Positions 46,901 to 59,488 of a stretch of DNA of 64,000 nt are shown here, piece by piece; position 1 is the first letter of the stretch, and each line of letters begins with the position of its first letter. Source of the stretch: Rutidosis leptorrhynchoides (lineage: Eukaryota; Streptophyta; Magnoliopsida; Asterales; Asteraceae). A program made the translations under genes and the position numbers. The DNA is taken from positions 80,995,501 to 81,059,500 of the forward strand of contig NC_092339.1 of assembly GCF_046630445.1 (NCBI RefSeq), in the 5' to 3' direction. The notes under the pieces were generated by a model, which was not told where the DNA came from, searched no databases, and saw only the letters and a program-made list of their open reading frames with translations.

Positions 46901-48257
46901 AAGTCGGGAAGAGAAAACGAAAGCATGAAGCTCCGAAAAATAATGAAGAATATAAACTTCGATAATAACCCCGAAATTACAAACCGTGTATATCGATGCA
47001 GATAGCAATATAGAGACACGAGAGAATTAGAAACACTATAAACACAAGAGTATAGTAGAAGTAAATAGATTCTTCTGGTGGTAGATGAAAAAGAAGAATG
47101 ACAGATATAAAAGTTAGGAGTATATCAAGAATCAGGACTGGATGGAGCATATTTATGAATGCTTTAAAGTAAGAATCAAGGGAGAAAGAATAGAAGGTGT
47201 GAGTCGTGGAAAATAAGGAAACGAAGGGGTGAATTTGTAGTGAAATATCTGACAGAGCAATCGAAACAGATTATTGCATATAATCAAAGAAGATCCTGAT
47301 TTCCTTAATCACCAAAGAACCAAATCTTATTACGTAAGATTCTCTTTAAATCCCTTAAATCCCGGAAATCAATCATAACTACGTCATCGTTTAAGACGAA
47401 TATATTTTACTCATCTCACTCTTTTACGATAGTCTCATTTATATTCTTCGCATAATCGAATCGTTTTATCTACATTACTCGATGATGATAAAACTCCATT
47501 ATCACCTTATATTTGTCATGAAAACCTTCTTATTGTTATCCATAACAACCTCTATCAAATTTCGGGGACGAAATTTCTTTAACGGGTAGGTACTGTAATG
47601 ACCCGGAATTTTCCGACCAAATTATATTTATGAGATTAATATTTACATAAATTAAACCATACCAACGTGATAAGCAATCCAAATTGTTGAGACTTGTGTT
47701 TTTGAAAAGAGTTTTACACAAAGTTTGACCGTCCAATATGACCGATGATATCACGAACTATATAACATACGATAATTATACGTTTGTGTATATATATGTA
47801 TTTATATATATTTAATATGATCTAAGGATGGTTTAACATCTCATTGTTTACTAATGACAATGAGTTATAAGTATATTTTGAAACTACTAACTTAAGTTTT
47901 CAAAACGATAACTATACGTAACATTCTTTGATATATATACTCATAATCTATAATGCTTATACATGTATCGTATATATAATGTATTTAATCACTTTTTAAG
48001 GACTTAAATACATAAAACAATATAAGTATATTTATAAAATATAGCTATATTTGAATTCTCGTTCCGTTTCCTCAAGATTTCTATACGTATATCTAGGGTA
48101 TATGTACCCGTATCATACCCAACTTCTATATGTATTTACTATTGGTATATACACATCAAATCAACATCTTAAATTATTACTGTCCTAGATATGAGGTAAC
48201 TAGAATTTATCAAGTAGTATGAATTATTAGTAAGAAAACAAAATTAGGAATTCTTTA
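40997..48257 (+). mobile_element. Element B, Gypsy-type element inside A (fossil)
   Basis: The 5' LTR 40997-43690 (2,694 bp) starts TGTAATGACCCGG. A primer-binding site TGGTATCAGAG lies at 43693-43703. The 3' LTR at 47594-48257 is partial (about 664 bp) and is preceded by 'ttcggggacgaaatttctttaacgggtaggtac'. The interior holds one gag-like frame (44103-44456) and no readable pol. It is broken. Over the shared 664 bp the LTRs differ at about 9 sites (1.4%), so about 0.5-1 million years, slightly younger than A, as nesting requires. No target duplication can be read. Confidence 0.8.
44103..44456 (+). other. Gag-like frame of element B
   Basis: It opens MDSASSSNSSDSDSYADMDF, an acidic Ser-rich start, and then reads YHLFWMNWRWVRNILNHWRQ. 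A coiled-coil-like stretch (NELRARVTALENMVRRLQ) follows beyond it. Composition resembles gag N-terminal regions of plant Gypsy elements; no domain is named. Fossil. Confidence 0.4.
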
Positions 48258-49710
48258 TCAAGTAGTTCCGTTTATGTTGTCACAACAAACATTTAAAGGT
48301 TTTGTTTTCCAAAACTCCCTTAATTGATTTTATTAAAGGTTTTCATATTAGACTACACCATGTGTGGTCCACACTTTTTCTCGCCCTCTGTTAAGAGATG
48401 AAACTTACCATTAAGATCCTTTGTGAAAAACTCTTGAGCCACTTTGGATGGCAGTCTTATAAAATTTGTTAGAAAATCTTTGCACCCATAAAATGTTCTT
48501 TTAAAGCTAGACATGACACAAACGCGGACTGAAAAATCAGTTTTCTGAGGTACACCTAGTGGTCACCCTACCGTAGGAAAGGCTCTAGACGGGTTTCTAC
48601 TCTCAACGTTCCACGGCTAATCACAACACCCTCGTAAACCTCATCTCTATGAATCAATATGTTGAGACACAAAAAAAAAAAAAAAATCATTTTTGGAGAT
48701 TCTTTTCACTCGGAGCAAACCATTCATTAGGACCAAGACTTCACGTATCCCCTCATCCGCACATCCCCTTAAATACGCGGATAAATTCAGAACGAACCAC
48801 TTGAAGTGTTCACTCTCATGCCTTTCGTGCGACTACTTTCGGAAATGTAATATAAGATACTTTGAGAACCTATGAATCTTGTTACCCATTGGGAGGGGAC
48901 TACTTAAAACATCTACGACACTGATGTAGTTACTCTACACATTCCTTCCTTCATTGGTTGCAACTGTATGTTGCTCTAGTTAACGTTAACCCTAACTTCA
49001 ACATGTAACTGAAAGGATGAGGTTACATTACATAACTGTGCTTTCATTTCATCTAAGGATAAGTTCACTTACAGTGTGGTAAAATGGGTGATACCCTTCA
49101 TTTTCCGTTCCGACCATCCTGAAGACACTACAAATAATTATGGCTTGCAAGTCCGGTTGGTCACTTTGAGCTAAAACTTCGATTCACTTACTCGAATGAA
49201 ACGTTCTTAAATATTGGATTCCCTATGCCTATGGTCTCCTTCCGAAATCAAGGGGTTGGTAAAACCCGTGGCTAACGCTATCCAGACATCAAATCGCATG
49301 GTTGTAATCACTATGTTTTTCATTCTACCTGTCAGCTTATATTACAACATACACGGTCAATGTTTTAGATGAGCGTAGAATCATTCGTGATGCATTTCAC
49401 GCATCCAACTTACTGAAGATGCCTGTAAGGCTAAACACACCATCTTTCCTTTTGTGGATATACATTCAGATGACATACTCATGTTAATCAGAAACGAAAA
49501 CAATTTGTTGACCTCTTAGGACAAGAGACTTAATTAATGGCATGTACCTATTCTTACTTTCGTACGTCGAAGTACCTTTCAAGGTAAATAACTCACTTCT
49601 GAACCACGAGTCTCGCGGAAATTTGATACGCTCCTTCTTATTTAAATGCGGTACTATTGTTGGTCACTCCTTAAAATTTCGGGACGAAATTTTCTTTAAC
49701 AGGTGGGTAA

Positions 49711-52608
49711 TGTAACGACCCTGGATTTTCCAACGTTATTTATTAATAATTAATATTATTAATACTTGTGATTAAACGAATGTATGTTATTACATTTACA
49801 TGTTGCCATGAATGCCCGTACTTGACTTTAAATGCCCGAAACGTCTTTGTGACACACGAAACTTTCACGAATAATATTTTTAGAATATTATTTACATTCA
49901 TGATTGATTTTATTAATCATTTTAATTAACTAAGACTATTAGTTAGTTACTTGGGCTTTTATTGGATTTACTTGTTTGTTACTTGAACTTGGGCCTTCAT
50001 TAGTGCTTATGGACTTATGAAGTCCACCCTACTTCTTTAGTGGACTTATTAGCCCAACTTAACATGTAAGTATTACATTTGGAACATAACTAGTTTATTT
50101 AAGGTAATTGGAATCTAGTTACTTGTTCTTCCAACACCATGCACACTAGTAACCACCTTTAAAGACTTTTACATGCATTAACCTAGTGGACAACTTCCTC
50201 CTCCCTCCCCCTTTGAAAACCGTTACCTAGTACACATGGGGAGGAGGTTTTGATTCATTTTTTTTGTATTACTTCTCATCTTGCACTCTCACATTTCACA
50301 TACACATTTTCACTTGCAATTTTTCTCTCATTTCTTTCTCTCTTTTCTCTCTAACTCTTGTAAGTATTATGAGACTTTTCTTCTCTTCTTTTCCCCTTTA
50401 AAACCGTAGCAACAACAACCCTTATCATCATCATCTTTTGTTCTTTGTTGTTAATTATTTGTAGTTGTTGTTATTTACTTACATGTTATCAAGGATCAAA
50501 CTTACTAGTTTGTTCTTCTTTTATCTTGTATTTACAAGAACACTCAAGAACATAAACTTACTAGTTTATGTTCTACCTTTAAAGTTTTAAAGATTGTAAG
50601 TTCATGGTTGTAAAAATCATACTTGTAATTCATGTTAGTAAACTTTAAAGTTTACTTTCTTAAAGATCAAACTTTGGTTTGAATCTTTAAAGTATGAACC
50701 ACCATGAATTATTTACTTGTTTACTTAGTTTATTACTTCATATTATGCACTTTAAATTCATTTTTTGTTGGTTAATATTGGTCAAATGTTACTAGTTAAC
50801 TTTGATCTCATTAATCTTGAACTAAAGTTAACTTTAAAAGTTCAAGAACATGTAAGTAAGATTTCTTTAATTATAACTTTGTACACTTATGTTAGATCTA
50901 GACTTTTGAGTCTTGGATCTTCAAGATCAAACTAAGAACTATGTTCTACATCTTAAGATCTTGATTTCATAAGTTCACTTTCAAGTTTGTAACTTATTAT
51001 TAGTTTTAAAGTTCATGTATGTGTTAGATCTAAGACTTTGATGTAACTTTGGTTCATCAAAACACTTGCAACACTTAAGTGAGTTGTGCTTCATGTATTA
51101 GACTTACACTAGGGTTATGATGGTCAAACCTTGGTTAAAATGATGTAAACCCATTAACGAGTTGTACACTTGAAGCTATATGCATCAAGGATGAGAACCA
51201 TGATAAGCATCGAGCACCAAGAACCACCGAAACCTACTGACCCTACTGTTTTACTGTTACTGTGTCTGACCAGTAGGACCTGGGTTACTGTAATTATGAT
51301 TTTTAGATAGCTCTATTCGAGTAGATAACTTTTCATATAGGACTCATCTTAATCCGAGTTACGGTTTAGGATTTATGGCCCTCCGATCGTCACTATGTCC
51401 AATTAACGTTGTGCTGAAAATTCTGACCTACTCGCACTTAGACCGTCGCCACGGTCAAACAAAGAAGAGTTTGCTTCTGTAATTTTTACCACAACTAAAG
51501 GACTCATATACGGAGCCATGACCACTGGTCTCACCTTATTTCAGTAGGTGTAGAGGCCGTGGTGACTGACCGAACTCAGCCTCTGTTTTAAACTCCTTTC
51601 ATGGACGAAACTTACTTTACACCTTTTGTTTAAAGATGAATGATGATGACCCTCAAGACCTTATTTACATACTTTTAAACCTTTTTGGACGATTTACTGA
51701 CTTAGTACTATTTGACTTAGGTTGAGGACTTCCTGGACCTACACACTTGCTTATTTCCCGAGTCATACTTTACCGCTACTTTATCATTGTGAGTTATAGC
51801 ATTCCCTTTTTACTTTAACTTATTTTGGGAACTGAGAATGCATGCGGATTTTATGTTTTTCATACTAGGCACGAGTACTTAAACTTATATATGTGTGGGT
51901 TATATAACGGCAGAAACATTTCCTTTAGCTCGGTAACGTTTAGTCATTGGTTTTTGAACCGGTGAACGCGAATCTTAGATATGGATCCATAGGGTTTGAC
52001 ATCCCCACTCGGGCTAGTCGCGCTAGCACTCAACGAGTGTTTAATACTTCATAAACATACGCACTTGCCAAGTGTACTTTCAGGGGGTGATATATTATTA
52101 AACGTTAAGTTAGTTACCGAGTGCCCACGGTTGAGCATATACTTAAACATACTGATTTGGATTACTGTTTTGAAACGCTCTTTGTAGCACTGAAATCTCG
52201 TGGCCTACATTACAATACTGTTATACTTAAACTATAGCTCACCAAACTTTGTGTTGACGTTTTTAAGCATGTTTTTCTCAGGTGCTTAAGGTTGCTTCCG
52301 CTGTGTACTAATCATGCCTCATAGACTTCCGCTGTGCTTTACTAGAGATGTCACCGCATGAACTACTTTATCTTGCATTCAAACCTAATTACTTTTGAAC
52401 TATGATTTGTAACAACTTAAGGGTTACGTACTATTATCCTTTCTTCTGTTCATTGAAGCATACTTTTGATGTAAAACATTTGGCGTTAGTTATGACGTCA
52501 CTTTTTATAATAAATGCAAACTTGTTTTGAAAACGCATATAGTGTTTGACCTTGTAATGATCCTGTTGTTGATGGTCCGTACATGTTGATTTAGTACGGG
52601 GCGTCACA
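49711..52608 (+). repeat. Element A 3' LTR
   Basis: 2,898 bp with the same ends as the 5' copy. It contains a 12-bp-scale and a 9-bp-scale length difference from its partner near 50.2-50.35 kb besides point differences. Confidence 0.9.
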
Positions 52609-53396
52609 ATAACCTTCATCATAAGCTTCAAACACAGCTTCAACTGATGAGAGAACAATCTTCGAATATAACGAAAGCTTCAAACGATTTGGAACCGAAA
52701 GAACAAATCTGTAAACTAGAAGATGAATTGAGAGTTCAAAAGACATCTTCGGTAAAAATTTACAAATTACAAGCTCAAATCAAAGATTTGTATTTATTTC
52801 TTTCAACCACAAATAAGAGAACGAAAAGCTTCAAATAAAATGAAACAACCCAACCCGTTATTATACCGACCCGGATTTTTTTCCCTTTACACAACGCATT
52901 AATATTGATTACAACGACACCATAATTATGTTTATAAAACATTTCCAATACTCGACGATTTTAAACAACTTTAATTTATACATTACATAAGTTTAGATGT
53001 CAAAATAGGCATAACAACCCACGACCCGTTTAGCACGACCAAAAGACACTTTCGAACCAAAGCGTTTAACTCCAACATAAGACCGATCATGGTGATTGGG
53101 AAAACACTACCCAATCTTAAACCGAATCCAAAAGCAAAGTCTTCTAAAGCAACCCGCAATAATCCACTAATCCCCGCGCTTACCCTTGCCACCTCTTCCT
53201 TGCGAATCTATAAAAATATAAACAACGAGAGGGTAAGCTATAAAGTTTATTGAGAATAAACATACTATATACATACATATGCATAAAATGAATACGTATC
53301 ATCAACACAAATAATAAACACATACAGCATCTTTGTATAACTAAGCAAATCTATACATAACGTACCACCATGTCAATCTGCAAGATTATCTACAAC

Positions 53397-53401
<5 letters not shown>

Positions 53402-53486
<85 letters not shown>
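53402..53486. repeat. (TA)n microsatellite in solo LTR D
   Basis: About 42 uninterrupted TA units. Confidence 0.95.
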
Positions 53487-53599
53487 GCAATACCCAAAAC
53501 CCCAAGGTTAACCCCTTAACCTTAGACGCATGAAAGTTGGCCGAAAACTCACGCGCCTTGGTGTATCCAAACACTCACGCGATACACTACCTCAAACCA

Positions 53600-53995
53600 C
53601 ACGACAATAGGGATGTCCGAACTACAAAAGACATTTTGAATCCGAACTACACGAGATTCACTATCTAAGCCGAACTACACGAGAATCACTACCCTAGGCC
53701 GCAACAACAACAATGGGAACGTCCAAACTACACGCGACATTGTGAATCCAAACTACACGAGATTCACTAGTGAAACCGAACTACACGAGAATCACTACCC
53801 AAACCACCTCAACAACATCAACGGGGTTGACCTACTTGTCAATGTGAATCCGAAACTCACGAGATTCACTACCCCACGGGTGGTAACCCAAAACTCACAA
53901 ACGTGTCGAGTGTACCCTAAACTCACGAGGTCCATCATCCCACACACATGTAAAGTGAACCCCAACGCAGAAGGATCACTCTACCCCACCCACAC
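53600..53995. repeat. Minisatellite in solo LTR D
   Basis: Units of about 30 bp with the core 'ccgaactacacgaga(t/a)tcacta' recur with spacing variation, decaying to 'ccgaaactcacgagattcacta' and 'ccctaaactcacgag'. It occupies the same relative place as the minisatellite of solo LTR G. Confidence 0.75.
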
Positions 53996-55221
53996 CCATC
54001 CTATGCATACATACGCATATAATATATTTACACTCATCTTGTCACCTTGTTGAATGCAATCGAATAATCCGCAACTCGTCAATGGAATGTACCTATTCCA
54101 TTTATCACATAACAAAAAACACAATTAGGGTGGATTACGAACCGACCCAAATTGACACTTAGTGCAATTTTGACCCAATTGCACTTCCAGGCACAATCAA
54201 AGCCCAAACTAACTAATAATCACCTAACGCTAGTGAAAATGGTCCTATAACGTCAATTAAACCAAAACACAAGCATTAAATACTTATATTCCCCAAATTG
54301 ACCCATAAACCCTAATTTTGTACCATTTCAAAATTAGTCTTCCAAACACACTCTTATGAGTTCAAACATCATCACCATCACTAATTTACACACTTACAAG
54401 TGATTAACACTAACTTTTAGACCTAAACAAGGTCAATTAGTCTTCTAACCCAAAACCCACCAATAATGAGTCTAAAACCCACTTACTAGCAACAACAAAC
54501 TCACTTCATGAGCATCAAAGGGTTTCTCATCAATTTAAACTCAAACCCTAACTTTGAATATCAAACTAACAAATGAAATTTGGAGTTAGAACTTACCAAA
54601 ACGTAGCTAGGAACGAGATGAACAACTTTAACACTAGCACTTTGATGATATTTCCATTTCTTCTTCTCCAAACCAAGTTTTCTCACTCTAAAAGTCTCCT
54701 TCTCTCTCTAAGATAAGATGAGAGTGCTTTGTGTGGGTGAAATGAGGCTTGAATGAGCCTTGGATCAGTGTTGATGATCCCAAAACGACCCCCAAGTGAA
54801 AAGACTAAAATACCCTCATATTACCTCAAATAACGAGGTCAAAACCGTCAATGTCTGACCTATTTCGCGACCGCGACGCCCCGATTTGCGCTCGCGACAT
54901 TGTAACTCGAAAAAAGTTGTTTGATCCATAACATCTCGCGACCGCGATATATAAAATTGTGACCGCGAAGAACGACATTGCGACTGCAAGAAAGGCTATT
55001 GCGACCGCGAAACTGTATGGGTCGAATATGTTTTTCTGTTGTATTATTGCGATCGCGAGAGAGTATATTGCGACCGCGATTTTGCCTGGTCCAATCTTCT
55101 TCATTTTTTTGCAAGTTTAAGTCACACGCGATCGATGTTTTAGCATTCCATATGCTCTACAACATAACTAAGGACTTAGTTACCGCCGCTAGTAACACGT
55201 TATGAAAAACGGGGTGTTACA

Positions 55222-56633
55222 ACTAGTGGCTACTCTTCAAACTGATTTACAACTTCAAACAAAGAATTTCAACGACAAAGCTAAGACTTCCGCTCACATC
55301 ATTCAGGGTCTTTAATCACAGATTGCTGAAAAACAAATGATTTCACCGAAATATGGTCGTCTCAAGTCTGAACGTGAGTTTAATTCAAAGACCATTCTAC
55401 AACTTCGCACAATTGTTGATCATGCTCAAACTCTTAACCGAACATTAGCTCATGATTTGAAAAACGCATTTTTGATTTGCGACATGAGTTAGATGTTAAA
55501 TCAACACCAGTTTCAAAACCAACCATGGTGTCGATGGGTACACAAGTCAAAATCCCGATGTGCACCAAGCCTCATATTTCAGAATCAAAATGTTCTTCAT
55601 CTATGGTTGAGAAGCAAAATCCTTCACCAGAGATCCCGCTATGCTCCAAACCACATCTTTCAGAATCAAAGCATTCTTCTACGGTTGAGAAGAAGGCTCA
55701 TTCATCAAAAATCCCTAAGGTTTCTAAACCTCACACATATGTTTCCCACGGACAACGAGTCTGCTCCAATTACCAAACCAAAACCAATCAACCGTTTCTA
55801 CAACCAACCTATGGGAGTAGTGGGGAACTCACGGGATTTCATGATCAATACGGATGGTATCCTCATAAACGGAAGTAATCAAGTTCAGAAAAATCATCCA
55901 TTAACTCGAACAAAACACCGTTTGTTAAAACACCTTCCAAACCAATCAAATACTCATTCAAAGAGTTAATTTCCCTTAAGCCACGGCCCGTGATTCAGGC
56001 TAAATAAAGACCTTTTCAAATCAAGATCCAACCTCGATGGAATGCAAGATCAATCAATCAAATCGACCGTACCTACAAATGGTACGTCAACAACGATTTT
56101 AAACCGATTTAATTACAAGATGGCGTATACACATTTCAGTGTATGCCCCGGACCTCAAGGTTATCAACTTCAATATCAACCTATGTTACATAATGATCTT
56201 TTTTCACACAATTCATCATGAGGGGGAGAAATGATTCAAATATTGATATTCATCTACTACTCAAGCTTCCGTGAGATAAACCAAAGTAGGGGGAAATAAC
56301 CAGTGTCTGATGAAGGGGGAGTGAATCAAAAACTTAAATGTCTAGAGGGAGTTGTACAAGTTGATCTAAGACATTCCAACAAGAAGAATTTCTCAGTGTC
56401 AACAGAGTAAAGAATTTGCAATGAACGTTGTTGGGAGAATCATTCTTACAAAGCAAAGAACCTGCAATGAACATTTCTTGGAGAATTATTCATGCAGATA
56501 AAGAAGCTTCCACAAGAAGGAGTTTCTATTTCAAATCATCTTCTACGGCTATTCCAAAGGGGGAGATTTCAAGACTTCAAAGATCCCCGAGAGCTTAAAG
56601 ACCAATTCAAACAACGCACATAAAGGGGGAGAA
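55222..56633 (+). other. Element C interior, right part
   Basis: It holds coiled-coil pieces (for example LQLQTKNFNDKAKT) and an open frame at 55477-55878 with a thrice-repeated PHISESK / PHLSESK / PHTYVS motif. Then comes non-coding DNA with several gggggag tracts leading into the 3' LTR. Fossil, broken. Confidence 0.5.
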
Positions 56634-56725
56634 TGTTAAGTCTAATATTATGATGTGCATTGTATTGTTTCCAAGTGATGTAAAAGTGATGGTGTGTATA
56701 AATACCATCACCTCCCTTATGTCAT

Positions 56726-58708
56726 TGATGTTATGCGAGGTGTATACGAAATAGTTTATATTTTACTAGAAAAAACTATTAAATACGATACAATTTTACA
56801 CAAGATATTTATTTATTTATAGAATGGATATACTTAAACCTTGCTACAACACTTATAGGCAGTGTACCTAATCGTACAGTAGTGTAGTTTTTAGTAAGTC
56901 CGGTTCGTTCCACAGGGAAATCTTTAAACAAAGCTCAACGCTATATTAGTTTACTTTTATAAAAATACAAATATATATATAAGTAATATTATTATTATAA
57001 AGGGGGGTTTTTACCGTTTAATGACCGGTTTGTCGATTTTAAGACTTTAGTCGCAGTTAAAACCTAATGTAAAATATAAAATAAATACAAGACTTAAATT
57101 AAAGCGTAAAGTAAATAACGATAATGAAATTGCGAATAATAAAAGTGCGATAAAATAAACTTGCGATAATTAAAAAGGACGATAATTAAAAGTGCAATTA
57201 AATAACAATAAATAAAAGTGCGATAATTAGAAGTGCAATTAAATATAAAATAAAGGAAATTAAATATGAAATAAAAGAATTATGCTTATTTAAACTTCCG
57301 TAATCATGATGTTTGACGTGTTGATTTTAGTTTTATGCCCATGGGTTAATTGTCCTTTGTCCTGGATTATTTAATATGTCCGTCTGGTTTTTGTCCATAA
57401 CAGTCCATCAGTCATAAATATAAAGTGCGAGTGTCCTCGTCAAATTATTATTATACCCGAAGTTAAATATTCCAACTAATTGGGGATTCGAATTGTAACA
57501 AGGTTTTAATACTTTGTTTAATGAATACACCAGGTTATCGACTGCGTGTAAACCAAGGTTTTACTACTTTGTTAACAATTACACCAATTACCCTTGAATG
57601 TAATTTCACCCCTGTTTTAATTATTCTAGTGGCTATTAATCCATTCCCGTGTCCGGTTAAATGAACGATTATTCGTACATATAAATACCCCGCCCATCGT
57701 GTCCGATCGAGTGTATATGGTAATTTATAGGGACGCCCAATTGTAAATCTTTATATTAACATTAACAAACTATCATTTAGTTAAACAAATATAAAGCCCA
57801 TTAATAGCCCATAGTCTAATTTCCACAAGTGTCGTTCTTTTATCCAAACCCCAATTATGGTACAAAGCCCAATTACCCAATTTTAGTAATTAGCCCAACA
57901 TCATGATTACTTCGTTTTAAATAAGCATAATAATAACTTAGCTACGAGACATTAATGTAAAAAGGTTGAACATAACTTACAATGATTAAAAATAGCGTAG
58001 CGTTACACGGACAGAATTTCGACTTACACCCTTACAACATTCGCTAACATACCCTTATTATTAGAATTAAAATTAAAATAAAAATATAAATTATATATAT
58101 ATATATATCGTTTACGTATGATAAGAGAAGAAAAAGATTATGAATTGTGATCAGAATTCGGTTGGCTTTATAGGGATTTTCGAAATTTGGGGCTCCGCGA
58201 CTCGCGGTAAAATCATCTTCAAACTCCGCGAGTCGCGGAGAATGAATTTACAGCTCACACCCTTGGAGTCTTTCTCTGCCGACGGTTTTATAATATATAT
58301 ATAATATATATATAATTAATATAATTAATTATATATTATATTATATTTATATACATAGTTAACTTGTAATTTTTAGTCCGTTGCGTCGAGCGTTAAGAGT
58401 TGACTCTGGTCCCGGTTCCGGATTTTCGAACGTCCTTGCGTACAATTTTATATTTTGTACTTTGCGTTTTGAATCTTGTACTCTTGTAATTTCGAGACGT
58501 TTCTTATCAATAATTGGAACCTCTTTGATTGTCTTTTGTTCTTTTGAGCTTTTTGGTCGTTTGCGTCTTCAATTCGTCGAATCTGTCTTTTGTCTTCACC
58601 TTTTATTATTTAAACGAATATCGCTTGTAAATAGAACAATTGCAACTAAAAGCTTGTCTTTCTTGAGGAATAATGCTATGAAATATATGTTCGTTTTTAG
58701 CATTATCA
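56726..58708 (+). mobile_element. Solo LTR E with target duplication
   Basis: 1,983 bp, TGATGTTATGCG ... AGCATTATCA, with a perfect 5-bp duplication GTCAT at 56721-56725 and 58709-58713. It contains 'gttcgttccacaggga' and tracts of 'aaaagtgcgataatta', phrases I associate with plant Gypsy LTRs, and an inverted pair ctccgcgactcgcgg / ccgcgagtcgcggag near 58195-58240. A single LTR with its duplication shows that an element inserted and then recombined out. Confidence 0.85.
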
Positions 58709-58716
58709 GTCATTAA

Positions 58717-59488
58717 GGGGGCGTTTGGTTCGTGGGATTTGGAGGAATTTCATGGGATTTGGAGGGATTTGCATTTCAAATCCCATGGAATCCCATGTTT
58801 GGTTGGAGAGATTTGCATTTCAAATCCCATGAAATCCCATAGATGAAGGATTTGAAAATCCTTTGTATATATGATGGATTTGAAATCCCATGTTCTAAAA
58901 TTTTATGTTTACGATTTACGTTTTGCATTAAAGTTTCGAGTTCGCGTTTCGGGTTCGATTTCCAGGTCCGCGTTCCGGGTTCGCGTTTTATGTTCGAGTT
59001 TCGGGTTCGCGTTTCGGGTTCGCGTTTTGGGTTCGCGTTTCGGGTTCGCGTTTCGGGCTTGCATTTCGGGCCCACGTTTAGGGTTCGCGTTTCGGGTTAG
59101 CTTTACGGGTTCGCGTTTCGGGTTCCATTTCAGGTTCGCATTTCGGATACACGATTCAGGTTTGCTTTTCGGTTCAAGTTCGAGTTTCGGGCTCGTGTTT
59201 CGGGTTAGCATTTCGGGTTCGCGGTTCGGGTTCCCGTTTCGTGTTCCATTTCGGGTTCGCATTTCGATTTCGGGTTCGCATTTCGGTTTCGGGTTCGCGT
59301 ATCACGGTCGCATTCCCGTTTTGGATTCACGTTTCAATTTCGGGTTTGCGTTTTGCGATCGCGTTCCCATTTCGGGTTCGCATTACAAATTCTGAGATTT
59401 GAAAACCTCGAACCAAATAGAAGATAGGATTTCAAATCCTGTGGGATTTCAAATCCTAGGAATTGAAATCCTTGAACCAAACACCCCC
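58717..59488. mobile_element. Tourist-like MITE (PIF/Harbinger)
   Basis: The ends are inverted: start GGGGGCGTTTGGTTC, end GAACCAAACACCCCC (one mismatch). The 3-bp duplication TAA lies at 58714-58716 and 59489-59491, the signature of Tourist elements. Inner inverted repeats of 'ggatttcaaatcc' type follow on both sides. The middle is filled by a 13-bp minisatellite. No transposase. Confidence 0.9.
58931..59392. repeat. 13-bp minisatellite inside the MITE
   Basis: About 35 copies of a 13-bp unit, consensus TTTCGGGTTCGCG, with scattered substitutions and a few units of 12 or irregular length. Because 13 is not a multiple of 3 and the unit has no stop codon in most frames, it creates long low-complexity open frames on both strands. 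I treat these as artefacts. Confidence 0.9.

Larger units (their letters stand above)
35398..52608 (+). mobile_element. Element A, 17.2-kb Gypsy element (fossil)
   Basis: The LTRs are at 35398-38283 (2,886 bp) and 49711-52608 (2,898 bp). A perfect 5-bp duplication ATAAC lies at 35393-35397 and 52609-52613. A primer-binding site TGGTATCAGAGC is at 38286-38297. The 3' LTR follows a conserved 'ttcgggacgaaattt...aacaggtgggtaa' tract. The interior keeps only weak traces of protease (about 39.83-40.06 kb) and of integrase (about 40.26-40.38 kb, DHLTQTAYFLAMKE), resembling Tekay-type chromoviruses. It is broken throughout and holds element B. The LTRs differ at about 50 sites in 2.9 kb (about 1.7%), i.e. 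near 0.6-1.3 million years. Young LTRs around a decayed interior imply it moved with proteins from other copies. Confidence 0.9.
52841..55221 (-). mobile_element. Solo LTR D (Gypsy type) in element C
   Basis: On the minus strand it runs TGTAACACCCC ... GGGTTGTTTCA, 2,381 bp, without internal coding or a partner LTR. It interrupts the coiled-coil frame of element C. It has the same start and end style as solo LTR G. It holds a long (TA)n and a minisatellite. No matching target duplication (taaaa left, actag right), so it may have formed by recombination between two copies. Confidence 0.6.

Noticed and set aside
58776-59395. Three long Arg/Asn/Pro- and Phe/Arg/Val-rich open frames, up to 174 residues
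   Set aside because: They are translations of the 13-bp minisatellite in different frames and strands; no real start context or family.
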